The notes beneath the pieces are model-generated. The model was not told the DNA's origin and did not search any database. It saw only the letters and a list, made by a program, of their open reading frames with translations. The translations under genes and the position numbers were made by a program. Positions 9,375 through 18,505 of a DNA stretch of 64,000 nt are shown piece by piece. The stretch spans positions 4,402,001 through 4,466,000 of the forward strand of contig NZ_JALJWH010000001.1 of assembly GCF_024168825.1 (NCBI RefSeq), read 5' to 3'. Within the stretch, counting starts at the first letter, position 1. Each line of letters begins with the position of its first letter. Source of the stretch: Paenarthrobacter sp. A20. GTDB taxonomy: Bacteria; Actinomycetota; Actinomycetes; Actinomycetales; Micrococcaceae.

Positions 9375-10468
9375 CAGGTGGCGTCCTCCCTTTGGTGGCG
9401 GACTTCTTCAATGAGCGACAGGACTTCCGGCGCCTTCAAGACCCCGGCCACCCGGCCGTCGTCGTCCACTGCAACGCCCAGCCCCGACGGCGACGACAAC
9501 GCGGCATCCAAAGCACGCCTCAGGGTGTCGCCCTTGCGGAAGAGCGATCCGCCAGGGATCAACCCGGCACCATCACGGGGCGAGGACCACCCGAGCGGAC
9601 GCGAATCCTCATCCACGACCAAGGCCCACTCGCCCGTTTCCCGGCCCGCGTGACGGCCATCGGAAGGACCGACCATGGTCACCGGGTGCAACGTCACAGC
9701 GTCCGCGGGGTTGAAGGCAAGGTGCCTGAAGCCGCGGTCGCGCCCCACGAAAGAGGCAACAAAGTCGTTCGCCGGTGCCCGCAGGATCTCCTCCGGCGCC
9801 GCATATTGCGCCAGCTTTCCGCCAACGGCAAAGACGGCAACTTTGTCGCCAAGAACCGTAGCTTCATCGATGTCGTGCGTGACGAAAACGATGGTCTTGG
9901 CCAGTTCCCTCTGCAGGCGCAGGAGTTCCTGCTGCAGTTCGTCCCGGACCACGGGATCCACAGCACTGAAGGGTTCGTCCATGAGCAGGACAGGCGGATC
10001 AGCAGCGAGCGCCCGGGCAACCCCGACGCGCTGCTGCTGACCACCCGAGAGTTGGGACGGGTACCGCTTGCCAAGAACGGAAGCCAGTCCGACGACGTCG
10101 AGCAGTTCCGCGGCACGTTTCCGCGCCGCTGCCTTGGGAACGCCGTTAAGCCGCGGGACGGTGGCGATGTTATCCAGCACCGAACGATGCGGCAGCAGGC
10201 CCGATGACTGCATGACGTAGCCCATTGAACGGCGGAGCTGCGCTGCAGGCACGTGCGAGACGTCCTCGCCTGCCACTGTGATGGTTCCGCTGGAGGGCTC
10301 CACCATCCGGTTGATCATGCGCAGGGATGTGGTCTTGCCACAGCCTGAAGGCCCAACGAACACCGTGATCGAGCCTTTGTCGATGGACATGCTCAGGGCG
10401 TCCACCGCCGGCTGCCCGCCCTGGTATTGCTTGGTTACGCTCTGGAACTCAATCATGGCTTCGGCCAT
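9374..10468 (-). CDS. Osmoprotectant ABC transporter ATP-binding protein
   Basis: 364-residue ATPase of the OpuCA/ProV class that powers uptake of compatible solutes. Walker A GPSGCGKTT (about residues 37-45), the Q-loop, signature LSGGQQQRVGVARAL, Walker B LLMDEPF and switch-histidine segment VFVTHDIDEA are all present. After about residue 240 comes a region ending VDDDGRVAGVLKAPEVLSLI that looks like a CBS-type module, which in OpuA-like transporters senses ionic strength. It is the first gene of the operon. Met5 is an equally plausible start. Confidence 0.93.
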   Translation of the reverse strand: MAEAMIEFQSVTKQYQGGQPAVDALSMSIDKGSITVFVGPSGCGKTTSLRMINRMVEPSSGTITVAGEDVSHVPAAQLRRSMGYVMQSSGLLPHRSVLDNIATVPRLNGVPKAAARKRAAELLDVVGLASVLGKRYPSQLSGGQQQRVGVARALAADPPVLLMDEPFSAVDPVVRDELQQELLRLQRELAKTIVFVTHDIDEATVLGDKVAVFAVGGKLAQYAAPEEILRAPANDFVASFVGRDRGFRHLAFNPADAVTLHPVTMVGPSDGRHAGRETGEWALVVDEDSRPLGWSSPRDGAGLIPGGSLFRKGDTLRRALDAALSSPSGLGVAVDDDGRVAGVLKAPEVLSLIEEVRHQREDAT

Positions 10469-10486
10469 ACCCGGGCTTACCTATCT

Positions 10487-10518
10487 GTGGTCGAAAACAT
10501 CGGTGGTCGAGAACATCG
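10487..10518 (-). promoter_or_regulatory. Tandem 16-bp repeat at the head of the osmoprotectant operon
   Basis: GTGGTCGAAAACATCG (10487-10502) is followed directly by GTGGTCGAGAACATCG (10503-10518), differing at one base. The pair lies between the predicted -10 box and the first start codon, immediately downstream of the expected transcription start. A regulator binding site is the simplest reading; no matching regulator is identifiable in the window. Confidence 0.5.
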
Positions 10519-10531
10519 GTAGAGCCACACG

Positions 10532-10561
10532 ATCATATGCACTCTTATTACTTGGCTGCAA
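10532..10561 (-). promoter_or_regulatory. Predicted sigma70-type promoter of the osmoprotectant operon
   Basis: Read on the minus strand: -35 TTGCAG (complement of 10556-10561), 18-bp spacer, -10 TATGAT (complement of 10532-10537). Both boxes are close to the consensus and the spacing is good. Transcription would start near 10525, about 57 bp before the first start codon. Confidence 0.6.
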
Positions 10562-10638
10562 AGCAATCTTCACCCAGCGTAGCCAGCCCCACCGGCGATG
10601 TCAGCGCCGCCACGTTTTCCGTAATGAATCGGCAATGT

Positions 10639-11823
10639 TCAGCGTTTCCTTCGTTTGCCGCCTTTCCCGGCCCGTTCCTCAGCTTGATCGTGCCTGTATC
10701 GTTCCGCCGCGCGCTGGCCCCTGCTCGCTGAGACGACCTTCTGGTGCCATTCGCGCTGGTAGGCCCGCCGCGCCGCTGCGTCATGTTTCCTGGCAAGGGC
10801 TGCCAACTCACGTTGCAATTTCTGGTAGCTTGCCCAGCGCCGGGGATCGAGGGCTTCTTCAGCCAGTGCTTCCTGAACTGCGCACCCGGGTTCGGCTTGG
10901 TGGACGCAATCCGCGAAGCGGCAACGGGTGAAGAGTTCCTCCAGGTCGCCGAACATCTCCTCCATGCCATCGTCTGCATCAAAGAGTCCAAATCCGCGGA
11001 CGCCTGGGGTGTCCATCAGGACCGCGCCGCCGGACAGGGGCACCAACTCGCGTGATGTTGTGGTGTGCTTGCCTTTGCCGTCGCCAGCGCGGACCGCGCC
11101 GGTTTGTTGGACGTCCCGGCCCGCGAGGGCATTGATGAGCGTTGATTTCCCTGCGCCGGAAGGGCCAAGCAGGACCAAAGTAGCGCCAGCGGGAATGTGC
11201 TGCATCAATTCGTCGAGCCCGTCGCCCTGCTCCGCCGACGTGGTGACGACATCCACGCCGGCAGCTTGCAGGATGACTTCACCCACGACATCGTCTGCCA
11301 AGTCGGCAAGGTCCGCTTTGGTAATGACGACAAGAGGCGTGGCACCGGAATCCCATGCCGCCACGAGCGTCCGCTCAAGGCGGTTATGGGTGAGGGGACG
11401 GTCCACTGGGACGACCACCGCGACGATATCGATGTTGCTGCCCAGGATTTGTTCCTCCGAGGAAGCTTCGAAGGCGCGTTTGCGGCTGAGTGCGGAATGC
11501 CGCGGCAGGACCTCGACGACGGCAGGCTCACCTGCGTTGTTGTGGCCGAGCCATACCCAGTCTCCGGTGGCTGGCACAAGCCCGTGCAGTGGATAGGGCA
11601 GGTGCAGGAGACCCTCTGCGGATGCTACGAGCACCCGATTCCGGTCCAGGCGCACTACGCGGCCCGGGCTGGAAGTTTCCTGGGCCGCCGGCGCCGGGTG
11701 GGCAGCGAAAAGTCCCACGGTCTTGTCCGTGAAGCCGTACTCCACCGGTCCGTGAAACAGATTTTTGGGAAGTTGCTTGGTGGAACTGAAGGAAGGGTCG
11801 CTTGAAGAAGCGTAAGTATTCAA
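10639..11823 (-). CDS. rsgA: Ribosome small subunit-dependent GTPase A
   Basis: Circularly permuted GTPase acting late in 30S maturation. In order: an N-terminal OB-like domain, G4 motif VVITKADLADL, then P-loop GPSGAGKSTLINAL, switch G3 MDTPGVRGFG, and the zinc site CRFADCVHQAEPGCAV with Cys-His-Cys ligands; a basic tail (GKGGKRRKR) ends the protein. I choose the TTG at 11823 because AGAGG lies 7 nt before it; a longer reading to 11940 adds 39 unconserved residues. This gives 394 residues, still slightly long for the family because of the basic tail. Confidence 0.9.
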   Translation of the reverse strand: MNTYASSSDPSFSSTKQLPKNLFHGPVEYGFTDKTVGLFAAHPAPAAQETSSPGRVVRLDRNRVLVASAEGLLHLPYPLHGLVPATGDWVWLGHNNAGEPAVVEVLPRHSALSRKRAFEASSEEQILGSNIDIVAVVVPVDRPLTHNRLERTLVAAWDSGATPLVVITKADLADLADDVVGEVILQAAGVDVVTTSAEQGDGLDELMQHIPAGATLVLLGPSGAGKSTLINALAGRDVQQTGAVRAGDGKGKHTTTSRELVPLSGGAVLMDTPGVRGFGLFDADDGMEEMFGDLEELFTRCRFADCVHQAEPGCAVQEALAEEALDPRRWASYQKLQRELAALARKHDAAARRAYQREWHQKVVSASRGQRAAERYRHDQAEERAGKGGKRRKR

Positions 11824-12045
11824 TGAAATGCCTCTGGTGAGGCCCGGCCGCCTAGATTCGGCAGGCTGATGCCGGGACAAGATTGGTGGGCTGATGACGG
11901 CACGCCGCAACTGAGTGCGGGGCGCGCAAGATCGTGGCAATCATCAAAATCCACCTCCTCGGCATCCGGCCGGCAGATGAAGTGCCGGCAACGTTGTTTA
12001 GCGTAGCCAAGCGGTGACGCTTTGGCTAGTCTTTCGCGGCGCTTT

Positions 12046-12498
12046 CTAGCTCAGCTTCCCGTCTGCCGGGCGCTCCCGGTGCATGCGCAGTGCCGTGTCC
12101 ACCAAGGACACCCGGTTGAGTTTCCCGATGTCCAGCAACGGAATCCACGCGGCGTGGGTGGTGCTGCCATCCACCTCGTGGGTCAGTTCGCCGCCCACCA
12201 CCGTGGCCTCATAGACCAGGCGGAGGGCTTGGAAGTCCTTCACGGAACCGTCAGGTCTGGCCTCGCCCGGCCAGTGGCCTACATCGATGCCCAGCATGCG
12301 TTCGATGCGCGCTTGGTAGCCGGTTTCCTCGAATACCTCGCGCCTGCACCCATCCACCGGGTGTTCGGCCAGATCAAGGCCTCCGCCCGGAAGCGTCCAC
12401 CCTTCTTTGCCGTCCTGCTTCCAATAGGCCAGCAGGATCTTCTCCTCCTGGACAATCACGGCGTACGCGGCTGGGCGGGTATCGAACTGCAGGCTCAT
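12046..12498 (-). CDS. Nudix hydrolase
   Basis: 150-residue single-domain hydrolase of nucleoside diphosphate-linked compounds. The full Nudix box is seen at about residues 39-61: GG, five residues later E, then REVFEETG. The opening Tyr-rich strand (AAYAVIVQEEKILLAYW) and the WTLPGGG lead-in are typical of ADP-ribose or oxidised-nucleotide Nudix proteins; the substrate cannot be decided. It stands alone, downstream of the GH35 gene on the same strand. Confidence 0.92.
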   Translation of the reverse strand: MSLQFDTRPAAYAVIVQEEKILLAYWKQDGKEGWTLPGGGLDLAEHPVDGCRREVFEETGYQARIERMLGIDVGHWPGEARPDGSVKDFQALRLVYEATVVGGELTHEVDGSTTHAAWIPLLDIGKLNRVSLVDTALRMHRERPADGKLS

Positions 12499-12528
12499 GC
12501 AGCCAGCATAAATCCTTGAATCACATCG

Positions 12529-14325
12529 TTAGGGAAGCTCAGCGGCGGTGATGGGACCTGCTTCTTCGGGACCAAGGTCAGGCGCCTCGCGAAGCTCGAC
12601 GACGGTGCCCGGCTTACCAAGCTCCAGCACCTTAATGCTGTTGCGGCCGGATTTCAGCAACGGGGCTGGCGCATAGAGGGTGACTTGTGGGCCCTTCTCC
12701 CAATACCTGCCCAGGAGGAAACCGTTGAGCCAGATGAAGCCCTTCCCGGAATCGGGCAAGGCAATGTAGGTGTCGGCCGGCTCATCTACCTCAAAGTCGG
12801 TTCCGGCCAGGGACTCCAGGTCCTCTTGCTTCCAGTCGGCGAGCGCAACGGGAGTCTGTGTCCAATGGAAGGTGTACCGCTGGTTGATGAGGACACCGCC
12901 CAGGATGCCCTTGCCCTGGCCTGTCAGGGGTCCGTAGTTGATGCGCCCCAGGTTCTCGACCAGGATGTCCAGCTTGGCTGGAATACCTGTGCCGGTAACC
13001 GTCAGGCCTTCCGCTCCAGTGACGTCGTCCAGGACGCCGGCGAAGACGCCATCCACCCAAACATAGGCACGGTCGTTCAGGCCGGTGATCTTTAGCCGGC
13101 TCTCCGTAGGAGTATCAGCCCGTCCTGGCAGGATGGCTTCGGAGCTGTACAGCACCAGGCCGGCGTCGAGTCCCAATTCTTCGAAGCTGAGTGGCTTGAC
13201 GCTGCTGACCACCCCGCCTGCGTTTCCAACGAGCTCCAACAGATCCTGCCCCTCCGTCAATGGCAAGGTCTGCGCCGGAAGCACCGGGGCCCCGGCCAGC
13301 AACTCAACAGGGAGTTCGGGCAGCTCTTCAATGCCCTGCGCGCGGAAGAACTCCCGGCGGAAGGCGTGGAACTTCGGCGTGAGTGCACCGTTCTCAGCGA
13401 TGGGCGCGTCGGAGTCGTAGCTGGTGACGGTCGGCTGAAGCATGGTGCCGTCATGGTTGCTGCCGGAGCTGAGGCCAAAGTTGGTTCCGCCGTGAGCCAT
13501 GTAGGCGCAGATCGAACCGCCGAGATCGAGCATTTTCCGGGCTTCGAGTGCTGCGTCATCGGCGTCGCGGCGGTGGTGCAGTTCGCCCCAGTGGTCAAAC
13601 CAACCGCCCCAGAACTCAACGTTGAAGAACGGCTCACCGGGCCGTCGTCGCTGCCAGGTGGCTACGGCCTCGTCGCCGCGGCTTCCCAACGTTGCCGTCG
13701 CCCAGGTGCCTTCGATGGAACCGCCGTCGAGGAAGTAGTCGTTGCCACCGTCAGCCGTAAAGAGCATCTCCGTGATACCGCGTTCCTCAAGCACCTGCCG
13801 GTTCCAGCGGATGTAATCATGGTCGTCGCCGTAGCTGCCGTACTCATTCTCGATTTGAACCGCCACCACAGGACCACCTGCAGAGCTCTGCCGCGAGGCA
13901 ATGATGGGAAGGAGGTGATCGAACCACTCCTCGATGGCTGCGGTGAACACCGGGTCCATGCAGCGCAGGCCAAGGCCCGGGATGCCTGTCAGCCAGGCGG
14001 GAAAGCCGCCGTTGTCCCATTCAGCACAGATGTACGGCCCGGGACGGACGATGACGTCCAATCCTTCACCAGCTGCGACGTCAATGAACCGTCCCAGGTC
14101 GCGCCACCCGCTGAAGTCCGGAGCCTGATCGCGCTTAGGCTGGTGGAAGTTCCAGGCAACGTATGTGTCAACAGTGTTGGCGCCCATTGCCTTGAGCCGG
14201 CGCAGCCGGTCCTGCCACAGGTCCGGATGCACGCGGAAGTAGTGGATGGCTCCGGCGAGGATGCGATACGGTTCACCCGAACGGTAAAGGACGGCGTCGT
14301 GGTAGCTCAAGAGGGCGTTGTTCAC
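12529..14325 (-). CDS. Beta-galactosidase, glycoside hydrolase family 35
   Basis: 598-residue retaining exo-beta-galactosidase without a signal peptide, so probably cytoplasmic. The TIM barrel carries the GH35 signature GGPVVAVQIENEYG with acid/base Glu near residue 161, and the nucleophile Glu near residue 237 in FFNVEFWGGWFDHWG. Two C-terminal beta-sandwich jelly-roll regions follow, with the late SGKGFIWLNGFLLGRYW segment typical of the family. The start is a GTG with no clear ribosome site. It is divergent from the pirin gene and not flanked by a sugar transporter. Confidence 0.93.
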   Translation of the reverse strand: MNNALLSYHDAVLYRSGEPYRILAGAIHYFRVHPDLWQDRLRRLKAMGANTVDTYVAWNFHQPKRDQAPDFSGWRDLGRFIDVAAGEGLDVIVRPGPYICAEWDNGGFPAWLTGIPGLGLRCMDPVFTAAIEEWFDHLLPIIASRQSSAGGPVVAVQIENEYGSYGDDHDYIRWNRQVLEERGITEMLFTADGGNDYFLDGGSIEGTWATATLGSRGDEAVATWQRRRPGEPFFNVEFWGGWFDHWGELHHRRDADDAALEARKMLDLGGSICAYMAHGGTNFGLSSGSNHDGTMLQPTVTSYDSDAPIAENGALTPKFHAFRREFFRAQGIEELPELPVELLAGAPVLPAQTLPLTEGQDLLELVGNAGGVVSSVKPLSFEELGLDAGLVLYSSEAILPGRADTPTESRLKITGLNDRAYVWVDGVFAGVLDDVTGAEGLTVTGTGIPAKLDILVENLGRINYGPLTGQGKGILGGVLINQRYTFHWTQTPVALADWKQEDLESLAGTDFEVDEPADTYIALPDSGKGFIWLNGFLLGRYWEKGPQVTLYAPAPLLKSGRNSIKVLELGKPGTVVELREAPDLGPEEAGPITAAELP

Positions 14326-14375
14326 ACGGAACAGATTAGCTCAATTTCCAACATTTATGCACAGGTGATGAACAC

Positions 14376-15407
14376 ATGACCAATCTTGATACTTCTCCGG
14401 CACAAGAAGTGTGCCCGGCAGCTACGGAAGATCAGGGTCCGTGCGTTCAGCTGTGGCCCGAACGTGAGGTTCCCTTGGGTGGGGTTCGTGCCATGAATGT
14501 CATGAGGACGCTGCCCCAGCGCGGGCTGCCGACTGTTGGCGCATGGTGCTTCCTGGACAGCTTCGGCCCCGACAGGGTGGCCATGAGCGTCCTTCCCCAT
14601 CCGCACTGTGGGCTCCAAACGGTCACCTGGCCTTTGGAAGGCGCAGTGCGGCACCGCGACAGCGTGGGCAGCGATGTCGTGGTACGGCCGGGCGAGCTGA
14701 ACATCATGACAGCAGGCCATGGCATCTCACACTCGGAGTTCTCGGTCCTCCCCTCCACCACCGCGGCAGGATCAAGCCCCGAGGCGCAAGGGATTCCCGT
14801 TTCGCGTGGGCTCCAACTGTGGGTAGCCCTTCCTGAGGAGCACCGCCACCGTCCGCCGTCCTTCGAGCAGGTGAAGGACCTGCCGGTAGCAGTCGGCGAA
14901 GGCTTTACGGCCACCGTGATGGTGGGCGAATTCGCCGGCCAACGCTCCCCAGCCACCATGTTCAGCCCCATCGTTGGAGCCGATATCACGGGCTCCGGCC
15001 CACTTGAGCTGCCCGTGCGTCCGGACTTTGAACACGCAGTATTGGTGCTGGACGGCCATGTGGTCATCGACGGTCAAGACATAGAGGCCGGCCCGCTGGC
15101 CTACCTGGGGGCGGGCCGGACCAACCTTGATGTCGTAGCCGGGCCGGACACGCGGTTCATGCTCCTCGGCGGCGAACCGTTCGGCGAGGATCTGCTCATG
15201 TGGTGGAACTTCGTTGGGCGGACCCACGAGGAAGTCGAACAGGCGCGTGAGGAATGGGAAGCAGAGGGACTCCTCGACGACGACGCTGCCACCGCCTTAC
15301 GCTTCGGCTTCGTCCCCGGCCATGGTCCCGATGCCGGACCGGAGGCCGGCCGCATTCCCGCTCCTCCGCTTCCCGGCGTTAGACTGCGGCCACGAACCCG
15401 CGGTTAG
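14376..15407 (+). CDS. Pirin family protein
   Basis: Bicupin of 343 residues. The N-terminal cupin has the expected metal ligands: HPHCGLQTVTW supplies two His, and TAGHGISHSE supplies a His and a Glu, matching the iron site of pirins. Some bacterial pirins have quercetinase activity or modulate other enzymes; no specific partner is evident here. An AGGTGATG sequence precedes the ATG. It converges on the BadF-type kinase gene with a 7-bp gap. Confidence 0.9.
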   Translation: MTNLDTSPAQEVCPAATEDQGPCVQLWPEREVPLGGVRAMNVMRTLPQRGLPTVGAWCFLDSFGPDRVAMSVLPHPHCGLQTVTWPLEGAVRHRDSVGSDVVVRPGELNIMTAGHGISHSEFSVLPSTTAAGSSPEAQGIPVSRGLQLWVALPEEHRHRPPSFEQVKDLPVAVGEGFTATVMVGEFAGQRSPATMFSPIVGADITGSGPLELPVRPDFEHAVLVLDGHVVIDGQDIEAGPLAYLGAGRTNLDVVAGPDTRFMLLGGEPFGEDLLMWWNFVGRTHEEVEQAREEWEAEGLLDDDAATALRFGFVPGHGPDAGPEAGRIPAPPLPGVRLRPRTRG

Positions 15408-15414
15408 GCCGCTG

Positions 15415-16350
15415 CTAACGGCGCTGCTCGGCCACCAACCGCGGGACGCCGAACACGGGATCCTGCTGAAGTATGCGTACATCAACAATGCCGTCTTCGG
15501 CCAGCTTCGCCTTGAATGCTTCCTGCAGCCGGGGAACATTCATGCCAAGTCCGCTTCCCAGGATCACCGGCCCGTCCAGTCGCAACTGCCGAACGGCTTG
15601 CCCGGCGAGCTCGGCGAGGTCGCGGCCTGCCTGTTCCACCAAAGCCTTGCTGGTTTCGTCGCCGGTGTCGGCTGCTTCCACCACGAGGCGTGCTTGCTGC
15701 GCCCAGTACCGGCGACCCGTGTCCGGTGAGTGGAAAAGGGCGATCAGCTTACCGGGTTCGTCCACGCCGCACGAGTCCAACAACGCGCGGCTAAGCCGGT
15801 CCGGCTCCAGGCCTTGGTTCATCCGGCGCAGGCTGTGCCGGACGGCTTCCCGCCCCAGCCAGAAGCCGCTGCCTTCGTCACCCAGAAGGTATCCCCAGCC
15901 GCCTGCGCGGGCTTCCTCTCCGGCGTCGTTTTTTCCCCACGCCGCTGAGCCGGTCCCCGCAATGACCGCTACTCCCGTGCTGGCTCCGCCGGCTGCCAGC
16001 AGCAAACGTGAGTCGTGAACCACCGTGATGCGGGCGCCGGGGGCATGGGGCGCGATCAGCTCGGCGAGCGCCTGGGCGTCCTGGTCAGTATCGATCCCCC
16101 CTGCACCGGCGTACACCTCGTCAACGTGTCCGCCACCGACCTTCGCGAACAATTCAGCGAGGTTGGCCGCGGCCTGCTCCCGGCTGACATTTTGCACGTT
16201 GGAACTGCCGGCACTTTCGTCTACGACCGGCAAACCATTTTCAAAGCGCACGCCGCGTGTTTTCGTACCGCCGATGTCGAGCCCGATGACGGTTCCGGGC
16301 ACGGCTTCCGTATCGGCGAGGGAATGCTGGGCAGAGTCAGGATTGTTCAC
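15415..16350 (-). CDS. BadF/BadG/BcrA/BcrD-type ATPase, probably N-acetylglucosamine kinase
   Basis: 311-residue ASKHA-fold sugar kinase. The phosphate-1 motif GLDIGGTKTRGVRF is at about residues 24-37; the phosphate-2 and adenosine parts are represented by AVIAGTGSAAWGKN and VILGSGLG. The central GGWGYLLGDEGSGFWLGREAV segment is typical of NagK-like GlcNAc kinases of this family. GTG start, with no good ribosome site. It is divergent from the nitronate monooxygenase gene. Confidence 0.87.
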   Translation of the reverse strand: MNNPDSAQHSLADTEAVPGTVIGLDIGGTKTRGVRFENGLPVVDESAGSSNVQNVSREQAAANLAELFAKVGGGHVDEVYAGAGGIDTDQDAQALAELIAPHAPGARITVVHDSRLLLAAGGASTGVAVIAGTGSAAWGKNDAGEEARAGGWGYLLGDEGSGFWLGREAVRHSLRRMNQGLEPDRLSRALLDSCGVDEPGKLIALFHSPDTGRRYWAQQARLVVEAADTGDETSKALVEQAGRDLAELAGQAVRQLRLDGPVILGSGLGMNVPRLQEAFKAKLAEDGIVDVRILQQDPVFGVPRLVAEQRR

Positions 16351-16391
16351 CGTGACAGACTAGCTTGGAGCGTCCGGAGGAGAAACCGCAC

Positions 16392-17435
16392 ATGCCCGAA
16401 TCCCTGTTTGGTACAGCGTTTATTGCAGCCCCCATGGCCGGGGGAACGTCCACGCCCGCGTTGGTGCAGGCAGTTCATGAGGGCGGCGGTCTGGGTTTCC
16501 TCGCCGCAGGCTACAAAAGCCCGGAGGCGATGGTTGCCGAGATCACGGCGACGCGGGCCCTCAACGCCCCCTTTGGCATGAACGTCTTTGTGCCTGATGC
16601 CCGCCAACTCGCGCCCAGCCAGGCTGAGCAGGCGCGGCTTCAGGCCTACCGGGCAGAGCTGGAACCCGATGCGGCGCGCTACGGGGTGGGCCTGCCGCCC
16701 CTCCGCCTTGACGACGACGATGCCTGGCAGGACAAGATCGATGTTTTGCTGGCCAATCCCGTGGAGTTCGTCAGTTTCGCTTTCGGCCTGCCTGGGAAGC
16801 CGGTGGTGGCCGCGCTCCGGAAGGCCGGAACCGCCGTCATTTGCAGCGTCACCAGTGTCCGGGAAGCCCTGGCCGCTGCCGAGGAGGGACCGGACGCCCT
16901 CGCCGTCCAGCACCGCTCAGCGGGCGCACACTCAGCGGCCTTCCTGCCGGGCGGTAAGGAATCAGCCGGAACCCCGGCAGCCCGGACGACGGCGGAACTG
17001 GTCACCCAAGTGCGTGCCGCCGTCGGGCTTCCGCTGATCGCGGCAGGTGCCATCATGGACGGCCCGGGGTTGCGTGATGTGCTGGACGCCGGCGCGTCAG
17101 CCGCGCAAATCGGGACTGCCCTGGTTCGGACCCACGAAAGCGGCGCCCGGCAGCTGCACAAGGATGCTTTGGGTGATCCCGCGTTTACTGAAACGGCCAT
17201 GACCCGCGCCTTCACCGGACGTTTGGCCCGATCGCTGGTCAACGACTTCGTCCGCGACCATCAGGATGCTCCGGAAGGCTACCCGGCAATCCATCACCTC
17301 ACGGCACCGGTGCGGGCAGCCTCGTCCGCAGCCGGTGATCCACAGCGCCTGAATCTGTGGGCGGGCACCGGCTGGCGGTTGGCCCGTGAAGGATCGGCGA
17401 AAGACGTCGTCAGGGAGTACCTGAGCGGGCTCTGA
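16392..17435 (+). CDS. Nitronate monooxygenase (2-nitropropane dioxygenase family)
   Basis: FMN-dependent TIM-barrel enzyme oxidising propionate-3-nitronate or related nitronates. Family landmarks: APMAGGTSTPALVQAV at the N-terminus, FGMNVFV, the VSFAFGLPGKPVV strand, and AAGAIMDGPGLRDVLDAGASA followed by QIGTALVRTHES for phosphate binding. I start at the ATG at 16392, which has GGAGGAG about 9 nt upstream, giving 347 residues. Its last 26 bp overlap the convergent LysR gene. Confidence 0.9.
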   Translation: MPESLFGTAFIAAPMAGGTSTPALVQAVHEGGGLGFLAAGYKSPEAMVAEITATRALNAPFGMNVFVPDARQLAPSQAEQARLQAYRAELEPDAARYGVGLPPLRLDDDDAWQDKIDVLLANPVEFVSFAFGLPGKPVVAALRKAGTAVICSVTSVREALAAAEEGPDALAVQHRSAGAHSAAFLPGGKESAGTPAARTTAELVTQVRAAVGLPLIAAGAIMDGPGLRDVLDAGASAAQIGTALVRTHESGARQLHKDALGDPAFTETAMTRAFTGRLARSLVNDFVRDHQDAPEGYPAIHHLTAPVRAASSAAGDPQRLNLWAGTGWRLAREGSAKDVVREYLSGL

Positions 17436-18384
17436 CAAGTTCGGCCAGCAACTCTCCGCCCTCCGAGATGACGAGTTCGCGGAAGAGCCGAACGGCGTCG
17501 GGTTCGAAACTTCTCTCCCGCCAGGCGATACCAATTTGCCGGAACGCCAACTCGGACTCAATCGCCACTTCGACGAGCCCGAGTTCGGCCTTCGGAAGAA
17601 ATTGGCCGGTACCTGAGCCGGGACCCGCAGGCGGAAGGATGCTGAACCCGAGGCCGGCCGAAACCAGGCCCCTGGCGGAGGTGGACTCCTGGACTTCGAA
17701 GGCAATCCTTGGGCGGAAGCCTGCTTCACGCAGGAGTGCTTCCCCCAAGGCCCGCAGCCCAACACCGGCTGGAAGTGTCACGTAGGGATCGTGCCGCAAT
17801 TCTGAGAGATGCAGGCTGGACCGCCCTGCCAGCGGATGCCGGTAGTGCAGGACCACCCTGAGCGGCTCGCGGTAGAGCGGCAGGGAGTGGATGCCCCTGC
17901 CTTCGGGTGCGATCGGCGCAATCAAGGCAAAATCGCTGTCCCCGCTGGCCAATTGTTGCAGGCAGTCGTCGCGGGGACCCTGCCAGAGCTCGAACACCGC
18001 ATGGGGGTGGCGGCCGCGAAATGCGCTGATGAGCAGGGGAAGAGTCGCCTCACCAAAAGTGTGTTGGAAGGACACTCCGATTCGTCCACGGACTACGTCC
18101 GACTCGTGCCTGACCCGGTCAAGGCCGGCTTGGAAGTCCTCCAGCGCGGCTTCTATGTAGGGCAGCAGGGTCCTGGCGGCGGAAGTAAGACGGATCCCCC
18201 TGCCCTCGCGCACCAGCAGGTCCATCCCCACAATGGCACTGGCCCGTGCCACCGCCCGGCTGACCGTTGACTGGGGAACACCAAGGATCTCCGCGGTTTC
18301 CGTCATATGTTCCGTGCGGCCAAGTTCAGCCAGAACGGGAAGGAGCGGAAGGAGTTGGATGAGTTGGTGGTGGTCCGGCTCCAC
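17410..18384 (-). CDS. LysR family transcriptional regulator
   Basis: 324 residues: an N-terminal winged helix-turn-helix (about residues 12-70, containing TETAEILGVPQSTVSRAVARA) and a C-terminal effector-binding domain of periplasmic-protein type. It is divergent from an MFS exporter gene with 121 bp between starts, the classical arrangement for a LysR protein controlling its neighbour. Candidate operators lie in that gap. The effector is unknown. Confidence 0.9.
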   Translation of the reverse strand: MEPDHHQLIQLLPLLPVLAELGRTEHMTETAEILGVPQSTVSRAVARASAIVGMDLLVREGRGIRLTSAARTLLPYIEAALEDFQAGLDRVRHESDVVRGRIGVSFQHTFGEATLPLLISAFRGRHPHAVFELWQGPRDDCLQQLASGDSDFALIAPIAPEGRGIHSLPLYREPLRVVLHYRHPLAGRSSLHLSELRHDPYVTLPAGVGLRALGEALLREAGFRPRIAFEVQESTSARGLVSAGLGFSILPPAGPGSGTGQFLPKAELGLVEVAIESELAFRQIGIAWRERSFEPDAVRLFRELVISEGGELLAELVRARSGTP

Positions 18385-18433
18385 GGTCGTCTCCCTTCAG
18401 CAGTGATCCCTGCCTGCAGATCTCCCACTATTC

Positions 18434-18447
18434 ATGCTCTATTGCAT
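18434..18447. promoter_or_regulatory. Candidate LysR operator between the divergent regulator and exporter
   Basis: ATGC-N6-GCAT palindrome (18434-18447) in an AT-richer patch of the divergent intergenic region; a second ATGCAT occurs at about 18473-18478. Position and symmetry fit a LysR-type site, but no binding consensus is known for this protein. Confidence 0.35.
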
Positions 18448-18505
18448 CAATTCTAGACGACTCATGCATTGGAATGTGGTGTCCGGCGAGGCCTAATCTT
18501 GCCGG

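Noticed and set aside
10639..11940. Longer rsgA beginning at 11940
   Set aside because: The extra 39 residues are unlike RsgA and a TTG with AGAGG at 7 nt is present at 11823.
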